Shown here piece by piece: positions 1-10,363 of a DNA stretch of 64,000 nt. A model generated the notes under the pieces. That model was not told the origin of the DNA. It made no database searches and saw nothing but the letters and a program-made list of their open reading frames with translations. The stretch's first letter is position 1. Every line of letters begins with the position of its first letter. Source of the stretch: Umbelopsis ramanniana AG (Eukaryota > Mucoromycota > Umbelopsidomycetes > Umbelopsidales > Umbelopsidaceae); NCBI RefSeq assembly GCF_025399195.1, contig NW_026252113.1:62001-126000 (forward strand), in the 5' to 3' direction. A program made the translations under genes and the position numbers.

Positions 1-489
1 ATGTTGAAACAATGGCACGGAGTCATCCAATCGATGGTAAGGATTGACGGTTATTTTAGGGTCCAGCATAGGAGTTCTCAGTAACCAGGATCTCGGCCAA
101 CCCTGCTTTCTTCCAGAAGCCATAGATCTGAACAAAAATTGGTAGTTGATAGGCGCATCTACAGAAAACCGATATCCATGGGGAGTCAGTTTATGAGATG
201 TTGCGGCGGGGTAGGTCGAGGGTCTAACATGTGCTTGCTGTGGAACATCCAGGTCCAACGCTCGCTGAGCTGCTAGTTTGACAGATGACCTCGACTGGCT
301 GTGGAAAGGTGCCAAGGTTGCTGTATCGGATACCGCACTACCTCGAAACGCACTGATATTCGACTGCGGTTTAGGAGTAAAAACAAAAAGTTGACTAGCG
401 TTGGCATCGATGGTTGGTTTATAATTGGGTGTTGAAATACGACTCCCACCAGGCACTGGCGACGCAAATGGATCTAGAAAAGAATCCAT
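1..489 (-). CDS. Unknown protein, N-terminal part, cut by the left edge
   Basis: An open frame of 163 codons without a stop runs on the minus strand from the ATG at 489 to base 1, so the 3' part lies outside the window. The N-terminus reads MDSFLDPFASPVPGG, followed by a Ser/Thr/Pro/Gln-rich, probably disordered stretch. I do not recognise the family. A GTAGAT...TTTTTGTTCAG segment (about 35 nt) inside the frame could be an intron; splicing it would switch to a frame reading IYGFWKKAGLAEIL, which looks more protein-like but meets a stop about 20 codons later unless a further intron follows. The exon structure left of about base 150 is therefore uncertain. A divergent plus-strand gene starts 317 bp away, so 490-805 should hold both promoters. 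Confidence 0.5.
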   Translation of the reverse strand, partial: MDSFLDPFASPVPGGSRISTPNYKPTIDANASQLFVFTPKPQSNISAFRGSAVSDTATLAPFHSQSRSSVKLAAQRALDLDVPQQAHVRPSTYPAATSHKLTPHGYRFSVDAPINYQFLFRSMASGRKQGWPRSWLLRTPMLDPKITVNPYHRLDDSVPLFQH

Positions 490-805
490 TGACAGGTAGA
501 AAATGAAAGGAAAGGAAAAAGAAAAAACAAGAACAGAAACCTTTGATAAACACATTCTCAAACAGCTTTATTGTATCAAGACTTTGTAACAATTCCAATG
601 AACGGCTTTTTTTTGAGTTATGTAGTCATTCTCCCAGAGATATTCAATTTCAACGTATTCAGTAAGTCAGGAGTGGGCTTCAAAAATCTGAAGTTGCTGA
701 CCAATGAACATATGGGCCAGCCTTTTCCCCACACTCACGCAAAATAAAAATATTTAAACAGTAAAGACCCAACCGAACCACTTTGTATTCCATACATCCC
801 GCCTA
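490..805. promoter_or_regulatory. Divergent intergenic region
   Basis: This 316-bp spacer separates the start codons of two divergent genes. It is AT-rich with T-runs and an AAAATAAAAATATTTAAA stretch just before the plus-strand gene, but I see no convincing named factor site. Confidence 0.4.
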
Positions 806-1746
806 ATGTCATTCCCAGTCGCTATACCTTCGAAGGAGAAACACTTCATGACTCTCCATAAGGAGGGAGGGTTGTACATTCTGCACATGCACAATGCGGA
901 CAATAGATTCAATTCAGAATTCGTTGCCGCGTTGAACCAGGCCCTGTCGATTGTTGAGGGAGAGTACAACTCTGCTGAAGAGCTGCAGGCCACTGCACTC
1001 GTCACCATTGGAAACGACAAGATTTACTCCAATGGTCTCGACCTCATGCATGCTTTTGCCAATCCCGCCTTTATGGACGGCTATTTGGCCTTATTGAGGC
1101 GTCTTTTGACTTTCTGTATCCCCACTGTCGCTGCTCTCAACGGGTAGGTAGAGCAGAATTACTGAATGGGGTGAAATTTGAATTTGCTAAAATTGAAGTG
1201 TTTTGATGATAGACATGCGTTCGCTGGTGGTTGTATGATGGCATTTGCTCATGGTAAGCATCGTTGTATCACACGTGAAGGATGAGCCATTGGAAACTGA
1301 TGGCATTGTCGTGTCTTATATGATAGATTATCGTGTTATGCGTTCCGACAGAGGATACATTTGTATGGTAAGCCCACAAATTCCCCCCTTTTCTTTTTGA
1401 ACATTAGGATTAAAAGCTTAATTTCCCCATTTAGAATGAGGTGGATCTGCCTGCTCCTCTAGCACCAGGTATGGCGGCTATTCTTCGTGAAAAAATGACT
1501 CCTCATGTCTACCGCGATATGATTCTACAAGGTCACCGCTTTACGGCAAAGGAAGCGTTGGAAACCCACCTTGTGGACGAAATTGCTGAAGCTGACAAGG
1601 TGTTGCCTGCTGCCAAAGCCTTGGCTCTTAAGTGGGCTCCCAAGGCCAAAGCTGGCATTGTGTACAAACAGCTAAAGGATGAAATGTTCACTAATGTAGT
1701 AGCTAAATTATCGATACCCTACCATCGATTAGCACCCAGAATGTAA
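806..1746 (+). CDS. Enoyl-CoA hydratase/isomerase family protein (plant-type peroxisomal delta3,delta2-enoyl-CoA isomerase-like)
   Basis: Four exons (806-1143, 1213-1253, 1327-1367, 1435-1746) give 243 residues, the usual size of short crotonase-fold isomerases. Visible features are the oxyanion-hole stretch FSNG-like 'IYSNGLDLMHAF' at about residues 72-83, the glycine-rich 'GHAFAGGCMMAFAHDYRVMR' turn at about 113-132, and 'EVDLPAPLAPGM' at about 140-151. The order and wording resemble plant ECI-type isomerases, which shift cis/trans-3 double bonds to trans-2 during beta-oxidation of unsaturated fatty acids. The C-terminus is Pro-Arg-Met, which could be a weak PTS1 peroxisomal signal. Exons 2 and 3 are only 41 nt each. 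The start was chosen as the first ATG of the frame (MSFPVAIPSK). Isomerase versus hydratase activity cannot be settled by eye. Confidence 0.85.
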
Positions 1747-2168
1747 GAATAGAATTAAGAAAAAATATAGCGGCCATAAATTGTTTTTATTACCCTATGG
1801 CGCGATGCAGTGGTGAAATAACGCAAGGGCATTTGACCGTCACAGGGCGAAATTGTTACAGGTCCCCGCACCCACGGCTCACTTTATCCATGGTTGTACG
1901 TTGCAAATCCATGGTTCTACCCTCGCACTAAAGCCATGATCGATAAACTCAAATAGTCCACATCTTCACAGTATTCAATATCTATTTGCTTATCTATCCA
2001 CTTTGCCAACTAGCTTTGGCTTGTCTTTCTGTTGTACACTTGATCCCAAGACGACAGATTGCGCAATAACAAATTAGCGTGGTAAAAGCAACCCCTAGCA
2101 TTGCGCAATAAGTGGCATGGTGCGATCAATTGCCGTTTAGATTGGCTGACAGATCTCAAACACCAAGC
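1747..2168 (+). promoter_or_regulatory. Upstream region of the bZIP gene
   Basis: The 422-bp spacer holds the 3' end of the isomerase gene and the promoter of the bZIP gene. It contains two copies of the perfect palindrome ATTGCGCAAT (annotated separately) and two copies of ATCCATGGTT near 1890-1920. Confidence 0.5.
2058..2109. promoter_or_regulatory. Paired ATTGCGCAAT palindromes (C/EBP-type bZIP site)
   Basis: The 10-bp palindrome ATTGCGCAAT occurs exactly twice, at 2058-2067 and 2100-2109, 42 bp apart start to start (about four helical turns). This is the classic C/EBP-family bZIP half-site pair. The pair lies 60-111 bp upstream of the start codon of a bZIP gene. Autoregulation is an inference; the copies and spacing are directly visible. 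Confidence 0.5.
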
Positions 2169-3351
2169 ATGGTTGCCATCATTTCAGTCAAAAATGGCGA
2201 GCAATATGGAAACACCCCCATTCAGGTAAGTTTTGACTTGATAGTGGTAGTCAGTCTTTGGTTTCCCAATTTTACCTCATTGACCATTTCCTCTTTGATT
2301 GCGCCATTACTTGCCGAAAAAATTCGTTGCAACCTTATCCTTCCCTCTTCTTATCTCTCTATTTCCCATTCCTTCTTCCCCCCAATGACACAGCCCGATA
2401 CCCAAGCTATGCGAACTCTACCTCCCATAAGTTCATTAGCACATCAATCAGATTTGACCAATCGTCCCAAATCGATTCTGCCGGCCACTACCCCTCGAAT
2501 CACGCCGATACTACCTCACATTGTCACTACGGCGACCACCACTTCCACATACCATCCTTCATCTCATGAACCTGTGATGAACTCTCTATCCTACTACCCT
2601 TTACATGTAACATCCACGCCCCACCTTCCAGATGGGTATGCATATGATCCCACCAAGTCGCCACCAAGCCATTTGGACGGAAAAGGCGGTCAGCTGACCT
2701 CTGAACAAGTATTGGCGGAAAAACGACGACGAAACGCAGGCGCATCGGCTCGGTTTCGTGATCGACGAAAGCAGCGTGAAAGAGATATGACTGATAAATG
2801 CCATCAATTAGAAGAACGAGTAAGAGAGCTCGAAATAGCCCTTTCGCGCGCTACTGGCCAAAGCGTAGAAGAGATTCAAGAGGGAGCTCGCAAGCCACTA
2901 CATCAACGAAGACGAAGTAGTTCTGTGTATTCAGATGAATCGCAAGACAAAAGTGATAATTTCCAAACCCTCGGTGAGCGAGTTTCTGAACTGGAAAATT
3001 TAGTCGGGCGGTCCCGTCGAGAGAAAGATGCAAGTGTGAAACAGCTGCAAGAGCTTGAGAAAGAAGTGAGTGATCGATCCCCTTTGTTTTCCATGCCTGA
3101 CTGTCAAAAACTCTAAACTCGGTTCTCTTCAGAACGCTTACCTTCGCTCACTGCTGACCCCAGCCACAGCTCCAATAGCAATGGCCCCCTCCACGCCGCC
3201 AATGTCAGTTTCATCGTCCCCTCCCACTAGCAGTCATAAAATCGTCCAACAACGCTCGACCATCGCTGTAGAAGAATCGTCGTCCATCGAAGCAAAGAGA
3301 CGAAAATTCAGTCATGACGCTGCTGAGGATATCACTGTAGAATCGTCCTAA
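2169..3351 (+). CDS. bZIP transcription factor (Cys3/MetR/Gcn4-like basic region)
   Basis: Three exons (2169-2225, 2394-3065, 3133-3351) give 315 residues. The basic region 'KRRRNAGASARFRDRRKQRE' (about residues 122-141) carries the N-x7-R signature with the ASARFR core typical of fungal sulfur and amino-acid regulators (Cys3, MetR, Gcn4/Cpc1 type). A leucine zipper follows, then a Ser-rich linker and a second coiled coil ending LEKENAYLRSLL, created exactly by the exon 2-3 junction. The N-terminal part is Ser/Thr/Pro-rich; a short basic KRRK sits near the C-terminus. I chose the ATG at 2169 because its exon ends at a good GTAAGT donor in phase 0; the open frame extends up to 2112. Intron 1 is 168 nt with no in-frame stop. 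The paired palindromes upstream are possible self-binding sites. The regulated pathway is not determinable here. Confidence 0.85.
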
Positions 3352-3782
3352 ATAGCCCAGCCGTAGCTTCTTTGCTTTGAAATGTATATAATAAAAATTT
3401 ACCCACATAAAACCAGAACACTTATGTCATTCTTGCAGTTTTGAGGCCATCATGACTCCCCCTTGTCGTTTTTCCTTTTCGAGCAAATGTCAATGAACGT
3501 GGCTCTCCTCCACTTTTGACAAAAACCGTGGTCGTTTTCTTCCTCCTTTTCTTCGGTCATGTACAACTTTTTCAAGGAGGATTCAGTTGGAAACGAAAAC
3601 CTCATCATGCGCTGCTACTCACACAGGGTTAGGGTACATTGGATTGGTTGGTGTTAAATGCAGTCGACACAAGTTTGGAGCGGCGCCCTAACGGCTGAGG
3701 TTTGAAAAGGTGGGAAGTTTGGATCTGAAGAACGAGAGAATTTTTTTTCATCCTTCCCCGCCTTTTTTCTTCTCTACTCAAC
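3352..3782. other. Intergenic spacer
   Basis: This 431-bp spacer holds the 3' region of the bZIP gene and the promoter of the next gene, with pyrimidine-rich tracts (TTTTTTTTCATCCTTCC) just before the next start codon. I see no RNA gene or mobile element in it. Confidence 0.4.
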
Positions 3783-4685
3783 ATGTTGCACTACGACACT
3801 GTACTTGGTACGATATGATCCATGAACACCCCACATGTAAACCGGTAGCTAACCCCTATCATCACTAGAACCCCAGCCAGTTGCCTCGCATACTGCTAAA
3901 TCTGTTCACCATGTCATAACCGACGACATGCAAGAGATGTACATGTCGTCGGACGAAGAGACCACCACCACGTTTAGCACGGTTGCCGCTGGCGACTCTG
4001 CTAACATGGATCACGACATGGAAAGCCCCATGAGAGAAGAAAGTTATAAACAGTTTCAACATGCCATGGAAAGCGCCACCGATACACACGTTTCCACTTG
4101 CAAGAGCACGTATTTCTTCGATGGCGGCAAGCGCTTTATTTCTGTAAGTATCCCGCGGCATGTGCAACGCAACGTCCACCTTGCCATGTTAACCCTTGAA
4201 CTTTTTTTTTTGTAAAGCTTCCAACCCTGGGTAACTCTAACATCAAGGCAGCTTCGTTGGTATCACGCATGTTTGAGCACTGGTTGGAAAATAAAATTTG
4301 CCACACAAGTCATACCGACCAAGAAGATCACGTCCCCATCTTAGAAGACAGTGTTGAACTGTGTTCAGAAGACATCATGAATACACTCAAACAAAAAGGC
4401 TCTGTTCGTGCCTTCAACGGCCTGTCTCATGTGTTGGTCAAAATTCGAGCTGGACACGCTTACTTTTATCACCAACTGGATGACGGTCAGCCCTTATTGT
4501 CACAAGACATGGAGGACTTTTTCCAGCAATTTCCTTTATTTGTTGAAGTGACCATCCACGTCAAAACCCTCGACACCAAGCGACTTTCTCCTCAACAACC
4601 TTGCAAAGTTCTCTTGTCTATGGAGAACATGGGTATCAACGCTACCAAGCCTTACAGATTGATGGAAGAAATTCATCTTTCATGA
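3783..4685 (+). CDS. Unknown conserved-looking protein, 255 aa
   Basis: Three exons (3783-3807, 3869-4143, 4218-4685) join in phase to 255 residues starting MLHYDTVLEPQPVASHTAK. The first exon is only 25 nt. The N-terminal half is acidic and Ser/Thr-rich (MSSDEETTTT), the middle has 'STYFFDGGKRFIS', and the C-terminal 150 residues look like a folded domain (about 'LVSRMFEHWLENK' to 'MEEIHLS'). There is no signal peptide or membrane segment. I do not recognise the family. The consistent intron phases and protein-like composition argue for a real gene. It is convergent with the Saf4-like gene. Confidence 0.65.
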
Positions 4686-5174
4686 TCTTGGTTAAAAAAA
4701 AAACCCAAAAATTGCCACCCATGCCGCTCTGGCATTTGATGATGAGCAAGCAACATTTTTTTTTTCCACCTTTCCATTCCCCGCCGCCCTGTTTTCTATT
4801 TCTCTCTATCCCTTTTTTCTTTCTTTTTGAAACAAGCAGAGATGCTTTCCAAAGGGAAAAAAAATTGCATACCCGTACGTACATTCTTCCCCTCAAATCA
4901 ATGCCTTTCTAGATAGTATCCCTTCAAATCCTTTTAGTATTTCTAAGTTTGTGTGTTCTGTTCTCCATCCGAGAATGGTTGTAAATAAAATCACTCTTTC
5001 ACCCTAATGTTGTTGGCTATTATGGAAGGATTTCAATGAACTGGTATCTATGTACAGGGGTAGGTTCAATCGCTGTTGTCTGAATCAGTATAGTCGACGG
5101 AAACAAGGGATATTGCGGAGGAACTTGATTCAGGCACTGTCCAAACCATATATTAATAAGAAAAAAGGTTCCGG
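4686..5174. other. Convergent 3' intergenic region
   Basis: These 489 bp lie between two converging genes. They are pyrimidine-rich with T- and A-runs and an AATAAA-type signal (GTAAATAAAATC near 4981). Nothing else was found. Confidence 0.4.
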
Positions 5175-6562
5175 TTAGCGCACGGTGATTGGCATAGGAG
5201 AACCGGACCAATACGAACCTTCTTTGGACTGCTGCTTCACAACTACGATGTCAGCCAAGGTATCTTGCTTGGACAACTGTCCAAAGGAAATAGTGCTTTG
5301 TAGAAATGGGTCGACTTTTCGTCGAGTCTGAGTGACCAATCGACTGGCCAGATCATCTTTCGCGCAGCCTTTGGTGTCCCGGCGCCGCTTGCTAAACAAT
5401 GGGCTCACTTCTGCATCCTTTTTTCTCTTCTCTGCAGAAGCAATGACGGGATCTGCGAGAGACAAAAAAAATATAAACGACGTCAGAGACATGAAACCAT
5501 TTCACTTTCTCATCCCCCCATCATGTACCTTCAAATTCGGTGAGCTTGGCTTTGATCTCATCATCGGGATGCTCGTCCACAAGATCAATGTGAAGTGACA
5601 TCTTGTCCTTCAATTTATCGGCTTTCTCCACATTGGCTTTTTCAATCTTCTTTTGTTCTCTGAACTTCCGTCGTAATTGCTGCGACAGGGTATAGGGATC
5701 ACTCCACTGAGCGTCATTTAGTCGCTGAAGCTGGGTGAGAACGGGCACAGTTTCAGCTGCCTTCCGTTGATCCTGTACTCCATGTTCCAATTTGAAAAAT
5801 GCGTCATTTTCCAACTTTTCCAAGGTCGCTTCATCTGGTATCGAGGGTTAGTCCCGCTATGTTCCAGGCCATGCAACCATCGAGCAATGAATTTACCTTT
5901 CAGCCGGATCACTTCGGAGTCCTCCGGCTCCCATTCCTCTACTTTTTGCCGCGCTCCGCTCACGACATCGTATTTCGTTTCCTAGAAATTCCGTTTGACT
6001 GAGTTGGTAAAAAAAAAAGTCGGAACTTCCTACCACATGGCGACATTTACCTTTGGGTTGGTATGAATTTCGATCCAGTTATCGCACAAGTGACATTTCA
6101 TTCGAAATTGCCATATCGGCGTTGAGAAGTAATTCCCAATCTTTTTCTTCTCCGCATTGTAGCGTACGCCTAGAAGGAAGGAACATTCAGCAAGGCCGCA
6201 AACGCGCGCTATGTCTGTGGACTTACCCATGCCAATATGATTGTCGCATCCTTCGCACCAGATATTGAAAGGAAGTTCAAACCTGAAATGAACAAACCCA
6301 AGCCAGGTGTTAGTACAGCCGAACATCACACGAGATATCGCCTGGATCAAATCAAATCTTACCGAACCACCAAGATCCCTTGGTCTATCTTGCGTGCCCG
6401 ATCTCCAAGGGGATGTTTGCCTACGAATGTATTGACGGAGCCCTAGCATGATGGAGTTGCAACAAAAAAATGAGACCAAAGCTCGAGTACTTGACTGACC
6501 CGCCTACAACATACCTTTTCAGGCGTCCAGTCTGGAGGATAGTACTTGTTGAATGGCTGCAT
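5175..6562 (-). CDS. CWC16-family splicing factor (Saf4/CCDC130/YJU2B type)
   Basis: Seven exons (6515-6562, 6363-6442, 6227-6282, 6051-6169, 5897-5981, 5529-5834, 5175-5452, read downward) give 323 residues. The N-terminus MQPFNKYYPPDW, then 'GKHPLGDRARK', 'FELPFNIWCEGCDNHIGMG', 'RYNAEKKKIGNYFSTPIW' and 'RMKCHLCDNWIEIHTNPK' follow the CWC16 domain order, with two CxxC pairs forming the zinc site. The GDRARK/IGMGVRYNAEKKK wording matches the CCDC130/Saf4 branch rather than YJU2 itself. The family associates with the catalytic spliceosome in the nucleus. The C-terminal half is charged, coiled-coil-like and basic (KRRRD), as usual. The acceptor of exon 5 was chosen at 5981, because the upstream AG would lead to a stop and lose the DVVSGA motif. 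Confidence 0.92.
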
Positions 6563-8141
6563 GTCGTGCGCAGCTTCAATGGGTGTTACCAGGAGACGAG
6601 CTTGTGGCAGGACTGCGAATGTGTTTTTTTTTCCACGCACGCACATTCAGTTCCAGCCCTACTACCCACCTAGCAAATCGAAATATCTAAAACCAATGCC
6701 ACCGCACGTCGTTGTCAGATCGATCGCTCCTATTCTCATCGAACGATCCCCCCACGGCTTCATGGTCTACGCACGGAACCACCCAAAAAGAACCATCATG
6801 TGGAGCGTCTGGTGCGACTGCAGCACAAAAAGCTGCTCAGTGCATCGCTTGTTCACGTGCACTACGGGCCGATTACAACCCTGCGCTTTTGCGATGGTGG
6901 CAATTAAGGTTGCCCATTTTTTCGCAATAAGATATTACAAGAATTGGATTTCTAACGCAAGGCATTTTCACTTGAAGTATAGACATCGATCATTCCCCTC
7001 TCAAAAAAAAATAACACTCCATGACCTTTATGATAAGCTTGTAAATGTTTACTACTGTGCAGTTGAGTCACCACCTCGGGATGAGTCAAATCCCCTCTTC
7101 AGCTTAATCCACTTTCCCGACCTGCCCACTCATATTCACCCTCACCGAATTAAGCGAAGTGGTCCGCAACGGAGAAACTGTTTGAGCGAAGCTGGCTACA
7201 TTGTATATCCGCTGAAGTCGAATGATGCATATTTGTAAATATTGGATAAGAAAGTCGAGACTGCTGGAAAGCGAAGAGACCACGTTGAGATCCATGGGCA
7301 TTGCCTGACATTTGCTTACGTATCCTTGCCGGCATTGGTGGCAAAGCAAAAAAAAAAAATATGCGAGTGATACGATGAGGTGTCCCAACCTTTTCACAAC
7401 GGGCCAATTGAATGTCACTGGTTTCAAGGATAAACTTCTTCCGCGACCCAATTTGTCAGGTCGGAGTCAGTAAGTGAATTTGTCTACGTAGGCCGTTTGT
7501 CATCCGCCTCCTTGTGAATGACACATAAGCGGGGACGATCACAGATCAGACAAATCATAGTAAAACCAAGATATTTGTTTAAATAAAATTGAACAACCAT
7601 GATAAAACAGAACACAATGAATAGAAGTGTTTAATAAAAATCAAACTTGTATGTTCACTTCTTCATGGTCGGCGCACTTCGGCGATCCACTGGAAAGAAA
7701 AATCATTAATGGATAATTAGTTTGTTTGCAGGGACAGCTAGAAAAGCGATCAGAAACCTTGTAACAAATCAAATCGTAGACTGCGGTTGCAGCGATCGGA
7801 GGGTGGGTGCATAGCCACCTTTTTTATGACTTGTTCATGGTTATATCTTAAAGCCGTTAATATCCTGTTGGGTATTGCTTAGCAATACGGGCTGCGAAGT
7901 GCAAGTACCCGTTCATGTCCAGGCGGGGGTTTATGGCGCTTCGGGAAACGTGGATGGAGGGTGGATAAACCTCGGCCACGAATTCTCAGAAATTTTTAGC
8001 CGAGATTTCTTGGAGAGAGGGCAGCGATTACACAATCCCCCCACCCAACCAACCTGACACCCAAAAAATTGATATATAATCCATCACTGTTCCCAACCTC
8101 CTTTTCTTACTTTTCCCTTTTTAACCTATCTTTCTCCAACC
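6563..8141. other. Intergenic region
   Basis: This 1.58-kb spacer separates two divergent genes. The reading frames here (for example a 230-codon plus-strand frame at 6546-7238) have compositions unlike the neighbouring proteins and overlap the Saf4 start, so I treat them as chance. A weak spliced mini-ORF (7655-7812, minus) is listed under findings. A CT-rich leader and a TATATAAT element precede the gene at 8142. Confidence 0.4.
8073..8080 (+). promoter_or_regulatory. TATA box of the GATA-like gene
   Basis: TATATAAT lies about 62 bp upstream of the ATG at 8142 and is followed by a pyrimidine-rich leader (CCTCCTTTTCTTACTTTTCCC), a common layout for a fungal core promoter. Confidence 0.45.
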
Positions 8142-9626
8142 ATGAATCGATTGGACAATTATTCATTAAATTTACGACATGGCCCTTCCATCAAAGCCAT
8201 GCTCAATGACGGTCAGATCAACCATTACCACTCTTCAGACGAGCAATTAGATCACCATCATTATCATAATACAACACCCCCAACGCTAATGCCATCACCA
8301 CCTGAATTACTCCATGATAGTGGAGAAGACGAATCAGATGACGATATGATCCAGGATCATGTTAGCCCGTTACCTTATCTTGTTTCCAATTTCCAACGTC
8401 ATCAAAGCAGCAGTTCGCCAGTATCAGTATTAAGGCAGCGAGAGTCCTCCATTAGATCAGACTCTAAACCTTCAGTGTCATTTGATGATACCACCAAGGC
8501 TGCCCAAGAATTCGGCGCACATCACCAGAGACATTTCACCACCGCGCGGCAGAACCGTTTGTCCGCTCACCGAAGCAAATTTTCATCTTCACCAGAAGAA
8601 GACTCTCAGATCAATCGTAGAAAATCGATACCTCATCGATCGCCTGCCGCGATCCAAGATGCTTTACAGGCCACTGCTTTGGATCAAAGTATTGTGTTCC
8701 AACTCAATGTATCGGGCGATTTATTTGATCATCAAGAATGGATCGACAAAGATAACATTGGATGCAAGCCAGAAGTGATTTGTGGTGAATCGCTCTTGAC
8801 CGCACTGCAATCAAGAGTGACTTCAGCGAGACATGAGCGATCTAGTATGAAACCTAAGCAAACTTCACCTAGACGTCATATCGTAGCTCATAAGATCAAT
8901 ATTCCCCGTTCCCCTAAATCGCTTAAGCGAAGAAAGAGTCCTGAAGCCGTCAGCCCTTCCGAATTGGCCAACGCTTTCACAGACATGACGGTGTATACAC
9001 CTCATAGTGATGAAAAACACCACCATCGACGAGCACATGCCATTGATTATAGAGCTCAATTGGATAATGATGATGAAGACGAGGATGAAACCCTCAAGTC
9101 TCCCATTAGCTCGGAGGAGGTCGCCGACAAATCTGCATCTCCTTCCACCACCTCCCATCGCAGCAAGTCAAAGGGTCCATGCCAAGCTTGCCAAGAAGTT
9201 TCCGATGGATGCATGCGTAAAGGGTTCAACTGGCCCTTCGAAGCCAGCCTCATCTACTATGACAAGGGCAAGCCTTTCGTCTACCTGTGCAATAAATGCG
9301 GACTCCGGTATGTACCGATTTTTTTTTTTTTTGGATCTAATGATATTAATAATACATCAGCACATACTGACTAAACAAAAAAAAAATTAATTTCATCCAG
9401 CTATAACAAGAGTAACGGTTGCGTATGTAGGAATTGCCGATGGGTGTTCTGTAAAGAAGAAAAACGCAAGGCTCTCCAGCATATCGAAAAGATGCGTGCA
9501 TCTCGGCCTGATGGTCAGATCGATATGGATGAATTCATCGAAGGCTTCGTCTGCAGTCCAAAGTACTGGACGTGCGGGCAGAAATGGCGTGTCAGCTGGG
9601 TCCTGAATGCCAATGCCAATGAATAA
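8142..9626 (+). CDS. GATA-like zinc-finger protein
   Basis: Two exons (8142-9307, 9401-9626) give 463 residues. The first 340 residues are low-complexity: His-, Ser- and acid-rich with basic patches (SPKSLKRRKSPE), typical of a disordered nuclear regulator. The C-terminal part holds a GATA-type finger: CQAC at about 348, a stretch of 32 residues, then LCNKCGLRY at about 384, the last string being almost the canonical GATA LCNACGL. The loop is much longer than the usual 17-20 residues, and further cysteines follow (GCVCRNC, VFCKEE), so an extra zinc site is likely. The intron splits CGLR|YNKS. A role as a DNA-binding transcription factor is inferred; I do not recognise an orthologue. Confidence 0.75.
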
Positions 9627-10363
9627 GCGATACCAACGACTGACTAATTATCCACCAGCGTTTTTTCCTTTCTTACCTCTTGTACATAGACTTTTTTTTT
9701 TTTTTTATGATTCTTACACTTCATCGTACTTCACCATTCCCCCCCATCTCTATCTCTGAATAATTTTCTCTTTTTCACTTGTCATTTAATTCTTTCTTCT
9801 GTCTTCCTTTTGTCCTGTCTTCTACCGAAGCAAGGACTGTATCATAATTTTGTAAACCTCTGTTTCAATACAGTAACAACATACTCATTTTTTCCACTCG
9901 ATGTTTACCTCGTATCACCTTGTTGCTATTGTCCTTATTTGGAGTTTTATCTTGGCGGACCGAATGCATGAAGATGCTACAGTGTTGACGCTTTTCGTCT
10001 CAGGGCAATCCAACTTGCTGGATGCTCATGAAACGATCTTCGTCATGGTACTTTATGGTTTGTGTGATCTATGTTTCGAATGGTTTCAAATCTCGTGGAA
10101 AAATGGGGGATGCCATATATGGCATACTCCCAGGCCCCCCAATGTGAGACCCGCCTCATACAAACTACAGTATGCGTATAGACACGTATCAGGTGCCGGT
10201 ATGATTACTTACTGTTCACAGTATAGATTTATTTTTTTTATGACGTGTCCTCTCGAGACACAAGCTTTGATCTTTTTATAACACAATAGCCGTTCTTCAT
10301 TACACAGCGGTTATATATATATTATGCTAATGTAACGAAGGTTCAAATGATCCTTTCCGTCGA
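9627..10363. other. Convergent intergenic region
   Basis: This 737-bp spacer lies between two converging genes. It contains T-runs, a 16-bp perfect palindrome ATGCCATATATGGCAT at 10110-10125, and a 126-codon chance frame (9901-10281) with no recognisable motif. Confidence 0.4.

Noticed and set aside
6546-7238. 230-codon plus-strand frame
   Set aside because: It overlaps the Saf4 start on the other strand, its composition is rich in His/Cys/Arg without pattern, and no motif is visible; it looks like chance.
9901-10281. 126-codon plus-strand frame
   Set aside because: It sits in a convergent 3' spacer, crosses a palindrome and has random-looking composition.
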